Shown here: piece after piece, positions 55,236 through 64,000 of the stretch
How the letters are laid out: the number at the start of each line of letters is the position of its first letter
How positions within the stretch are numbered: the stretch's first letter is position 1
From: Guillardia theta CCMP2712
Taxonomy: Eukaryota; Cryptophyceae; Pyrenomonadales; Geminigeraceae
Assembly: GCF_000315625.1 (NCBI RefSeq)
Contig: NW_005434634.1
Location: 267,340 to 331,339 of the forward strand
Direction: 5' to 3'
Length of the DNA stretch: 64,000 nucleotides
Notes under the pieces: generated by a model
Told to the model about the DNA's origin: nothing
Database searches by the model: none
Seen by the model: the letters and a program-made list of their open reading frames with translations, nothing else
Made by a program: the position numbers and the translations under genes

Positions 55236-56849
55236 ATGCTGGGCGGCCAACAGCGGGCTCAGCAGCGGTATGAGCGGCGGGTGATGGAGAGAATGATGGA
55301 GAGGAGCATGATGGAAGAGACAGCAGATGGTGATACGAGGATGGTGGGCAGCGCGATGGGTGGATGGGTTGTTGAGGGGAGGAAGAAGAGCTTTCTAGCA
55401 CCTCCGAGGAGCGCTGCTCATAGTCCGTCACAGTCACATCCATCGAGAGACTGGTCGAGCGAAGATGGGCACGCGAGGGATCGTACTGCGCACATCAGAT
55501 TTGCTCGAGGACAAGAGGAAGACGAGAGTCTCGATGAGCACCAAACATTCGACGTGAGACTTCCGTTCGACACTGACGAAGACCTGTCGGAAACCCCAAG
55601 GTCCCTGTATTCAGCGACAGGTCATACATCTGATAGAGACTTCATTGAGGAGAATCGAATAGCTGCTGTGCAAGCAAGTCGTCGGCCTAGATCAGCTTCT
55701 ACGCGCCAGGAGCTCTCAGAACCTCGAGCGCAGCCTGCGTGGAAGGTGAAGCGCATTATCTCCAATATGTTGAGCAAATCTGAGGCTTCCAACCTCACTA
55801 CAATGGACCTATCGCACACGAGGATCGGCAACGAGTCTCTGAAGCTCCTGTGCTCTGCTGCATTCTCCGGTCGCTTTTCCAGCTTGAATCTTACTAACTG
55901 TGGGCTCTCCGCGCATTTCCCTCAGAGCTGTTTGGATTGTTGGGAGGAGAATGGGAAAGAGTGCAAGGTCGAACAGTGCTTCTTGGGAGTGAATCCCTCT
56001 ATGTCTGTCGCTATGGATGTCCTCGCCCAGTGGATAGGAAACAACTCCTTCCTAAGAGTGTTGGACCTGCAACTGAACAGGATCGGGGACGAAGGTTGCC
56101 GGCACCTGGCTTCTGCGATCGCTGTCAACCGAGGGATCGAGGCCATGAACCTTCAGGGGAACTGCATCACTAGGTCGGGACTTGCTGCTCTCGTAGAGGC
56201 CTTGACGGGTCAAGGAGATAAGAGCTCACTCAAAGAGATCTTCTTGGGGTTCAACCCCATCGGGGACGGTGGGGTCGACGTGTTGTGGGACATTTTCTGC
56301 GGGGTCGCGGATACCAACTTGGAGACTCTGTGCTTGTGTAAGTGTGACATCACCGAAAAAGGAGGGTCTCTGATAGCAGAGGCGGCAGAGTCTGGCGCGT
56401 GTCCTCTTACCCGGCTAGACCTTGTAAGTTGTTTCGATTGCCGCATATCGATGGTGGACTGAGAGGATTACCAGAGCTACAACGCGGTTTCTGAGTCAGT
56501 GTCGGCTAGACTGAGGAAGAGAAAGCTCCTCTGGATCAACTTGGCGAGTGGAATTGAGTTTGGTGGCCCCGCCGAGGTTAGCGATAAAGATGTCGAGGAC
56601 TTCCATGTGGGCAGAAAGGCAGGATCTGCATTGCAAGAGCAAGTGGAGGAGGCTAGGAAGGTGGGGAAGGCTGCTAGTGACAGTGGAGGTGGAGGTATGA
56701 ATGCTTCTTCAGGTGTCTCTCGGGACATTCGCTGCTCAGAAGCATGTTCAAACATGGAGGAAGATGCCTCCGCGGTTAGAGTCAAGGAACACTACGAGGA
56801 TCCCGGAAAGGGGACAAACTCAAACTCTTCAAAGAGATGTAAACCGTGA
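55236..56849 (+). CDS. Leucine-rich-repeat (RNI-type) protein
   Basis: Two plus-strand exons. ATG 55236 (MLGGQQRAQQRYERR) is followed by a charged, probably disordered region of about 170 residues. RNI-like leucine-rich repeats follow: LTTMDLSHTRIGNESLKLL, FSSLNLTNCGLSAH, LRVLDLQLNRIGDEGCRHL, IEAMNLQGNCITRSGLAAL, LKEIFLGFNPIGDGGVDVL, and LETLCLCKCDITEKGG. Exon 1 ends LTRLDL at a GTAAGT donor and exon 2 resumes SYNAVSES, completing another repeat (LDLSYN). The C-terminus is Ser/Gly-rich and ends with TGA 56847-56849. LRRs of this type mediate protein contacts. There is no NACHT, kinase or F-box domain, so no function can be named. Confidence 0.8.
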
Positions 56850-56957
56850 ATCAGCCCCTCGCTCACTCTCTCCTTGATCTATGAGATCTCAGAGCTCTGC
56901 TAAATTTCTTTCACATCGTCAGCTTGACAAACTTTCAACGGTCTGAACTTTCCCCAG

Positions 56958-57491
56958 GTCACTCTCGGACCTCTCTACGGTGGCTCCTTGGCTCCTGCCA
57001 ACGCTCTACGCAAGGAGATCAAACACTTTCCGAGGGATCATTACCTTCATGGCCCTTTGAGGTAGACGAATCCCTTCTCTCCGTTTCTGTCTCAATCCCC
57101 CGCCAGTGTTGGACGAGACGCCCACAACCAGCTGTTGGGGCCCAAGAAGGGAGCGATCAAGTTCGGAGAGGGCCTGGACTTCCTCAAGGACAACATGTGA
57201 CCCTGACAACCTTCGACTCTCTCCTTATATCCTCTCAGGGATCGTGGAACGCTCTACGGGTGGATAGGAGGAGAGTTCGAGGGCTTGAGGCCAGTGGCAC
57301 AGGACGTGGGGCATGGGAAGGTGATGCATGCTGGTGTGCCTTCTGACCGACATGTTCTGAGCGGTGCGAAGGGTTTGAACAAGAACAATCGCAGAGGGCT
57401 CAGAGGAGCGCCCGTGAACACGTGGCTGGTGATTGTGTGTAGAACAGATAAGAAGGACGCTGATATGCTCGAGCAGGGGAAGGGAGTCTGA
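56958..57491 (+). CDS. Unrecognised protein, C-terminal exons
   Basis: Three plus-strand exon-like segments in consistent frames, each after a good acceptor. They are VTLGPLYGGSLAPANALRKE (from a CCCCAG acceptor at 56957, ending at GTAGAC), VGRDAHNQLLGPKKGAIKFG, and DRGTLYGWIGGEFEGLRPVA up to EQGKGV at TGA 57489-57491. The first exon is not visible. It may be missing because it overlaps the 3' end of the LRR gene, or the segments may be a 3' extension of that gene. The repeated GxLYG motif suggests an internal repeat. No family is recognised. Confidence 0.4.
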
Positions 57492-58943
57492 AGGGTCTCA
57501 GGCACAAGCGGAAGAGAACTTCCGAAACGCCTTCACAATGTACAGTTTGTGTAACTTATACTCAGTAATCAAGCTTGTAAATACCGCACTGCTCGCCAGC
57601 AGAACGATCGGTTACGGTTAGGGCCCGGGCCAGTCGAACGGTCAGCCACTGGAACTTGACACTGAATACGTGACTCTGTCCCGTGATACTATGATAGGCA
57701 GCGCTTCGAGTGTATAAGTCCGACGGTCACTCCGACTCAGTCCACAGCGTGACCGGAGTCCGATCGCCGCCCGGCCAGGCCGGTGGCCCGGGGCCCGGCA
57801 CAGTGAGCCGGCGCGCCCGCCGGCGCCCGGCGGCTACTAAATAACTGCTAAAACCTTGAAACGGTTTGAAAATTAGTCGTGAAAATTTGAAAATAGCGAT
57901 TAAAATGGCTGCCCTGAAATAGAAAAGCACCACTACCCTTGTGCCCCACCATATCAGATTTCGTTTCACCCCACCCTCCTCATCTACGCCCTTTCATAGT
58001 CCTCTAGACCCGTACACCCAAGTTTCCCCACCCGGTACTAGGATGTAAGAACTGAAGGGGTAGGTCCAGTTGGGACCTCTTGACACCGGAAAAGGGCAAG
58101 GTTGGCCGAGAATTTCAAGCTCTTGGGGAAATTTTGTAAAATAATCTGAAATTTTATAGGTAATATTGGCGTAAAGTTTTCAAATTTAATTTCATTGAAG
58201 CCAACTACCAATAGTTTCATTTCGTTCTGAAAGGGTGGGTCACCTAGAATGGTAGGGTAGATGTTCCCTGGCAGGGGTCCTTTGACTAACTTTCGGAGAC
58301 CGATGACGGGGTGTATTGTATGAAATAGCGTAGGGTGGGTAGGGTGACAGGGTGATGCAGGATAGGGTAGGGTACTGGTGTACGTCTGGTTGACGATGCA
58401 ATGAACTGAATATGGGACGGCAACAAGGGAGGGAAGAGGAGGAGGAGGAGGAGGAGATAGAGAAGGAGAAGGATGGAGAGATGCTTTAGATTCATTAAGA
58501 GCCAGTGTGGGAGAAGCAAGAAGTGAGTGATATCATGGCGATAAGGTCAAATGGATGTTGAAATTGAACGCCGAGGTCAAATCCTCTTGAGACGCGTTGA
58601 ATTTTGATAAGGTAGTCAGCTGTGGAGCAAGTCAGATGGAAGGCGCCATATTCAGAATATCAGTGTGTCAGAATATCAGTGTGTCAGGGGGGTCTTTTCC
58701 AGAATTTTCGTTGTCGTTGAAACACCGGAAAAATTTGTCGAATGCCTGGAGTGAAAGCTGACTGGGCGTGTAAGGTACTTCGCTCTGTTGCGACGAGGTG
58801 GAAAAGCGGACAAATCCTACTCGCCTATCCCTTCCAACCAACGGCGTAGCCGCCGAATCCCTCGTGCTCTACTAGCCGGAAGGTGCGACATGGCATTCGT
58901 GATTTGCCTTATTTCTAAACTCTTTCTCAGGAGTGGGTCAACC
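57492..58943. promoter_or_regulatory. Intergenic: GC island, then C-rich and G-rich skewed tracts, then V-ATPase promoter
   Basis: A GC island with GGGCCCGGGCC and CCGGGGCCCGG words lies at 57615-57850. A C-rich tract (CCCCACC words) follows at 57930-58040 and a G-rich one (GGGTGGGTAGGGT words) at 58210-58420. The two have opposite strand skew and flank an A/T-rich stretch at 58090-58210. A GAGGAG tract is at 58435-58465. A tandem duplication of CAGAATATCAGTGTGT is at 58651-58687. The first V-ATPase leader intron probably ends at CTCAG near 58930. Confidence 0.5.
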
Positions 58944-61900
58944 ATGTCTCAGTTTCGCAGTGAGGAGATGCAGCTGCTGCAGCTGTACATTCAGAGCGAT
59001 GCTGCGCATGACACTCTGTATGAGTTGGGGGCCCTTGGAGCGATCCAGTTCAAGGACGTGAGAATGCTGTCAACTGGGACGTGTTGCATCGTGACATGGT
59101 TTGCAGCTCAATAACGACAAGAGCGCCTTTCAAAGGATCTTCGTGCAGGATGTTCGAAAGTGTGAGGACATGCTCCGAATCCTCAGATATTTGAAAGGCC
59201 ACTTCGATAAGGTGATTCCATATATACAGCCACACCGCGTGGTGATGGCGGCAATGCAGGAGAAAATTATTACTGGAGATGGTAGTCGGCACGATGTTGC
59301 TCCACTCACCTCACTCAATGAGCTCCATGATCGACTTCAGGAACTGGAGAAGGAGATGAAGGTAGAGATGACCAAGATGCCCGATGTTGTTTGCGCTGAT
59401 TGTTGGCAAAGGATCACTCGGACAAGTACGGGCAACTTGTGAAGCAGAGAACCGAGCTGGAGGAGCATGTGCAAGTCTTGAAACATGCCTCCAAGTGGTT
59501 CGGACAGGCAAACAGGTACTTGAACGCCTTGCTCGAGGTATGTCTGATTCAGCTCGGGGAAGGAGTGGGATCGCCTTCACTGCTCCGTCCCTGGAGGAGG
59601 AAGGGAGGCATGAAATGTCTTCGCTCCTCGACGAGAATGAGGTCAGGATCGATGCTCGAGCAGGACGGGGCTGAGGTGAGGTTGCAGGCGGGGATCACCA
59701 GAAGACCTCCTTCTATGTTGGGTCACATCGCAGGATGTATCCCCTCCGCCAATATGCGAGATTTTACTGTGAAGCATCGAAAGAGTATTTCATACTTTGT
59801 TGAAGTTCTGCTCAGGTCACGCTCTTTCGTGCGACAAGAGGAAACATGCACTTGCAGCATGAGGAGCTTGACACCTCGGAGAATGTGAACTTGTTTGGTG
59901 TACATCACGTGTTCTGATCGCATCTCCCACAGCTCTCAGAGACTGAGTTGAAGTCAGTCTTCATCGTCTACTTCAGTGGAGAGAGATCCCGAGCTAAGAT
60001 CGAGAAGATTTGTGAATCGTGAGGATTAGTCCGTTATCGACAAGTCGTTCTGTGACCTTCCTACTATCAGGTTCGGTGCAACCAAGTACCGTTTGCCCGA
60101 GGGGACCTCTGCAAGAGAGAAGGTATGGCAGGTTTACTAGGGCCTTGTCACATGATTTGATATGGAATGGATGAAGGACGTTCAAGATCTCTGCGAGCGC
60201 CTCAAGGATCTCGAGATTGTGATCCGAAGCACCTCAGAGTACAAGCGCAACAGGCTGAGGGCCATCGCCAACAGGTGAGACAAGACACTTTCGGTTTCAA
60301 CGAAGCTGACGGCAGTGTAGCTTCGAGCTTTGGATCGAGCAAGTGACGAGGGAGAAGGCCATTTTTCACACGCTGAATCTCTTCAACTATGACGTCACCC
60401 ATAAGTGCCTCATCGCTGAGGGATGGTGCCCAGTGTCGAGTATGTCGGATGTTCGAGATGCTCTTCGCCGTGCAACGCTCAAGAGCGGGGCAAGCGTGCA
60501 AACGGTGGTTGAGGTGATCAAGTCTAGGCAGACTCCTCCAACCTTCTTCAAGACCACCAAAGTGACTGCGGGCTTTCAAGCCATCGTCGATGCATACGGG
60601 ATGGCTCGTTACCAGGAGTTCAACCCAGCTGTGTTCACGGTCATCACGTTTCCCTTCCTGTTTGGCGTCATGTTCGGGGATATCGGGCACGGCTTCATGA
60701 TGTCCATGACCGGCGCCCTGCTGTGCTTGTTCGAGCAGAGACTTTCTTCTGCAGCCAACAACGAGATGTTCGGCACCCTGTACCACGGGAGGTACAACAT
60801 CCTGCTCATGGGGCTGTTCGCCATCTATTGCGGCTTCATCTACAACGAACTCTTCTCGGTGCCTCTGGAGATCTTCGGGAGCACGGCCTGGTGCAGCGGG
60901 GAGATGGACGACCCTCAGTGCTCGAGGATCCCTGGAACTTCCCCGGACTCCACCCAGAAGTGGCTGAGGAGCAACCTGAACGAGGCCTTCGACTTCGCCA
61001 CGGGCAAGTCGAACGAGATCGAGGTCACAGCTCAGGTGTATCCCTTCGGCTCGGATCCTGGGTGGTCGCACACCAGCAACAAGCTCAATTCAGCCAACTC
61101 GTTCAAGATGAAGTTCGCCATTGTTGCCGGAGTCTGCCAGATGGTACTGGGCATCTGCTGCAAGCTGATGAACACCCTCTACTTCAAGGACTCCATCACC
61201 CTCTACTTCGTCTTCATCCCCGAGATCATCTTCATCAACTCGATCTTCGGCTACCTCGTCCTCCTCATCCTCACCAAGTGGACGACCAACTGGAACACAG
61301 CCTTCGTCCTCAACAACGACGAGATCGTCCACATCCCGCAGGTTTACTGCAACGATCAGCTCTCCAATCTCCCGTGCTGGACGGCTCCCTTCCGCTACGA
61401 TCGCTCCTCCATCGCTGGCTATGGCTCGAAGCTTGCTGAGCTCCCGGAGTACATGTGGTGCATGAAGGACAAGAGCGCCACGGCTGGATGCGCGGTGTTT
61501 GACTGGAAAGGGAAGATCATAGTAGAGAGCAACGTGTACGGGAACGCGTCGTTGACGCAGTTCGCCAACTACAACCCGACGAGCTGCCAGGAGGACATCT
61601 CAGGCTGTGTCATGTGGAAGCAGAGCCCTCCCTCGCTCCTCGACTCGCTGATCAAGATGTTCATGGAGCCAGGCTACGTCGCCATCGAGAACCAGCTCAT
61701 CCCCGGGCAAGGCGGCCTCCAGGCCTTCCTCATCCTCCTCGCCTTCGTCTCCGTCCCAATGCTTCTGTTCCCCAAGCCCTTCCTGCTCAAGAGGCAGCAT
61801 GAAGAGAACATGGCGCGCAGAGGAGGCTTCCAGGCCCTGCAGGAGCGATCCGACCTGGTGGACGGCGATGTCGAGACGGGTGAGTTGAAGGGATGGCGTT

Positions 61901-62459
61901 TGCAGCTGCGCTGACTGACGTGCAGGATCAGGTGACAGCAGCCACGGGCACGGGCATGGCGAGGAGTTCGAGTTCGGGGAGGTGATGGTCCATCAGATGA
62001 TCCACACGATCGAGTACGTGCTGGGTTGTATTTCCAACACTGCCTCCTACCTCCGTCTCTGGGCTCTTTCCCTTGCTCACGCCCAGCTGTCGGAAGTGTT
62101 CTGGGAGAAGACGGTGATTGAAGTTGGTCTGGAGAGCTCGAGCGCAGGTGAGGAGGGCGAGGAACAGGAGGGGGGAGAAGGGAACAAGGGAGGGAGGGAA
62201 GGGGAGGGAGGGAGGTGTAAAAAAAGGGGTTGGAGGAGGAGTCATCTAGTTTTCTGATGCCGTGTTTGCAGCTCTTCTCTTCATCACTATCGGAGCATGG
62301 TCTCTCTTCACTGTTGGAGTGCTCATGGGTATGGAGAGCTTGTCTGCCTTCCTTCACGCTCTCCGTCTGCACTGGGTGGAGTTCATGAACAAGTTCTACG
62401 ACGGCGACGGTTACCCCTTCCGTCCCTTCAGCTTCCTGACGCTGGGGGCTGACGAGTAG
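58944..62459 (+). CDS. V-type proton ATPase subunit a (Vo, 100-kDa class)
   Basis: Plus-strand gene of about 12 exons. ATG 58944 ([20 protein letters not shown]) opens the cytosolic N-terminal half: [88 protein letters not shown], and [21 protein letters not shown] 1.57-kb exon covers the first membrane helices ([18 protein letters not shown], the family signature). After [18 protein letters not shown], the exon with [20 protein letters not shown] includes the essential Arg of the proton channel. The last exon ([20 protein letters not shown] … YPFRPFSF) ends at TAG 62457-62459. The protein carries protons past the c-ring in vacuolar/endomembrane V-ATPase. It looks complete and functional. Confidence 0.93.
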
Positions 62460-62651
62460 GAGCCAAAGGATTCGCGCCGTGAGGGGGAGAGAGAGCTTGC
62501 AGCTTCGCTTGTTAACAACATTTCCTCTCCCCTCTATCTGTCTCTTCCTCTCCTCCACTTGTCCCAACCTTGGCATCCCCATTCCTCCCCCTCCTCCGTC
62601 TCATTCTCCCCCTCCTCCCTGTCCGCTTGGGTCCGTCTTGTCCTCCATCCC

Positions 62652-64000
62652 CTAGACGCCCGCGAAGACTTTGCTCTGTCGACAGATGCTGCGAGAGAAT
62701 CAGTCCAACCGAAGAGATGGCAGGAGGAGGAGAGAGGGCAGGAGGAGGGATGGGAGGAGGAGAGAGGGCAGGAGGAGGGATGGGAGGAGGAGAGAGGGCA
62801 GGAGCAGACGAGGGGAGGGAATGATGGATAGCGGATAGGAAACGAGGGATAACAAGTGGTACCTTGGTCCGTACTCCTCGTACTGTTCTTTCGTGACACA
62901 AGCAGTGACGAACTCCGGCTGGATAATGATTGAGAAGTAAAGGAGAAGCGCCAGAATGAGGTGAGGGAGGGAACGACAGAAAGGGGAAGAGAGGGAGGAG
63001 GGAGGAGGGAGGAGGGAGGAGGGAGGAGGGAGGAGGGAGGAGTCGATTTACCGAGTTTCCTATGAGACTTCCACCAAACCAGACGGCATAACGTTGAAAC
63101 TCATGCGAAACGACGTCGATGTCGACCGCACTCCTCTACAACATCACGTGAGCTCCTCCTCCTTCACTCCCACCAGTCTCCTGCTTCCCCCTCCTCCCCC
63201 AAACTTCTATCCCCTCCTCCTCCCCCTCTCCCTCACCGCGATCTCTGCGGCCGCTGCTCCTGACCGTGAAACGCTTGACTGATGGCGTGTCAGATCATCT
63301 GGGCGAACGCAAGAGGAAAAGGCAAGAGGAACGAAGATGCAGGCGCAAGATGGGGTAGAGAATCGGCGGGAAGAGAAGGGAAGAGAAGGAGACCAGAGCA
63401 GAGCAGAGCAGAGCAGAGCAGAGCAGAGCAGAGCAGAGCAGAGCAGAGGGGAGGAGGAGAGAAGAGGGAGCAATCACAATACCTGGATCCTACGGTCAAC
63501 AATCTTCTTCAGATCTTTCTTCAATTTCTTATCAAAATCCTTGAACATCGTCGATCCTCCTGAAAGAACCACGTTCCCGTACAGCCCTCTGACAAACTTG
63601 TTATAGCAAACCGTCCCTCACTCCTGCCCCTCCCCCCTTCACGTCTCCACCTCCCCTCCTCTCCCTCCTCCTTCCGCCAACCTCTCCTCCTCTCTGTACC
63701 TTCTCGTATCTATCGGGCAACTTTGAATCATCTCGTCTATCAGAACAGGGAGAGGCTTCAAATAATCGCTGCTGTACATCTCAGGGCTGCCAAAAGAAAC
63801 ATCAGAACAAGTTCTCTGCCTCTCCCTCTCTCTTGTTCTCTGCCTCTCCCTCTCTCTTGTTCTCTCCACTTCCGTCACACCCGTCACTTCCTCCTCTTCC
63901 ACTCCTTCAATGCTACATATCTTCAGCAGCTGCAACACTCGACCCCCTCTAGCCTCCTCCCTCACATTCGTATGAATGTCATCTCCCCTTCCTCCCCCCT
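62652..64000 (-). CDS. Actin-related protein 3 (ARP3), C-terminal exons; 5' part beyond the window
   Basis: Minus-strand gene, partial at the right edge. In translation order, the exon at about 63707-63790 reads [20 protein letters not shown] with CPIDTRR. The next, about 63482-63600, reads [20 protein letters not shown], the actin-fold nucleotide-site motif GGSTMF. The third, about 63050-63140, reads [20 protein letters not shown]. The fourth, 62863-62918, reads [18 protein letters not shown]. The last, 62652-62688, reads [12 protein letters not shown] and ends at TAG. The order and the ending YEEYGPSICR identify ARP3 rather than actin or ARP2. ARP3 is a core subunit of the Arp2/3 complex that nucleates branched actin. 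It is convergent with the V-ATPase gene; the two stops are 192 bp apart. Introns carry (GAGCA)n and GGAGGAG repeats. Confidence 0.88.
62720..62812. repeat. Three tandem copies of a 30-bp G/A-rich unit
   Basis: A GGCAGGAGGAGGGATGGGAG-type unit is repeated about three times, in the last ARP3 intron. Confidence 0.9.
62993..63042. repeat. (GGAGGGA)n array in an ARP3 intron
   Basis: About seven copies of GGAGGGA lie between the exons at 62863-62918 and 63050-63140. Confidence 0.9.
63394..63448. repeat. (GAGCA)n pentamer array in an ARP3 intron
   Basis: Ten consecutive copies of GAGCA with no divergence. Confidence 0.97.

Noticed and set aside
1-64000. CRISPR arrays, operons, rRNA genes, insertion sequences
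   Set aside because: None seen. Spliceosomal introns and organelle leaders show nuclear eukaryotic DNA; repeats are simple tandem arrays without spacers. I did not recognise a tRNA gene, though a covariance-model scan would be needed to exclude one.

Overview
This is eukaryotic nuclear DNA, gene-dense and rich in short GT-AG introns (mostly about 40-90 bp), with one scaffold gap of 100 N at 33250-33349. Several things suggest an alga with a complex red plastid, and a cryptophyte such as Guillardia theta is my best guess. Two genes begin with a signal peptide followed by the phenylalanine-type transit motif of that group: a sugar transporter (22.3-24.8 kb) and a phytanoyl-CoA dioxygenase-like protein (31.0-32.7 kb). 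There are also an RWP-RK factor and a huge multi-domain membrane protein with cysteine-rich ephrin-receptor-like repeats. No species name can be proven from the sequence alone. Almost all genes are split, so the spans below run from start codon to stop codon and include introns. I joined exons by eye from reading frame, splice sites and family similarity.

Layout, left to right. 0-2.6 kb: two unrecognised or coiled-coil genes and an RWP-RK factor, all minus strand. 3.9-15.2 kb: a giant plus-strand LamG / ankyrin-like / GCC2-GCC3 / multi-pass membrane protein. 15.2-19.7 kb: a minus-strand gene joining a KH domain to a class II histone deacetylase, ending 12 bp from the giant gene. A 107-bp divergent promoter leads to a plus-strand TPR + DUF1647-type glycosyltransferase-like gene (19.8-21.3 kb). 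Next come a small membrane J-protein, a plastid-targeted sugar porter, a 430-bp GA satellite, a TcdA/ThiF-type enzyme, a Mediator Med27-like subunit, a PhyH dioxygenase, the assembly gap, and a YqaJ-type PD-(D/E)XK nuclease. A G/T-skewed stretch then precedes mitochondrial citrate synthase. Further on are a small acidic protein, an ankyrin protein ending in a CaaX box, a tail-anchored protein, DNAJC21/JJJ1, a coiled-coil protein, and a Grc3/NOL9 polynucleotide kinase whose introns are filled with simple repeats. The window closes with a VTT(DedA)-PDZ fusion, an LRR protein, an unrecognised gene, V-ATPase subunit a, and the C-terminal part of ARP3, which runs off the right edge.

The genes do not form a pathway. 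Most are housekeeping functions: vacuolar acidification, actin nucleation, TCA cycle, rRNA processing and ribosome maturation, tRNA modification, transcription. The most notable items are the KH-HDAC fusion, the ankyrin-like block inside the ectodomain of the giant membrane protein, the VTT-PDZ fusion, and the replacement of intron sequence by a different tandem repeat in successive Grc3 introns, together with the apparent absence of that enzyme's central conserved block.
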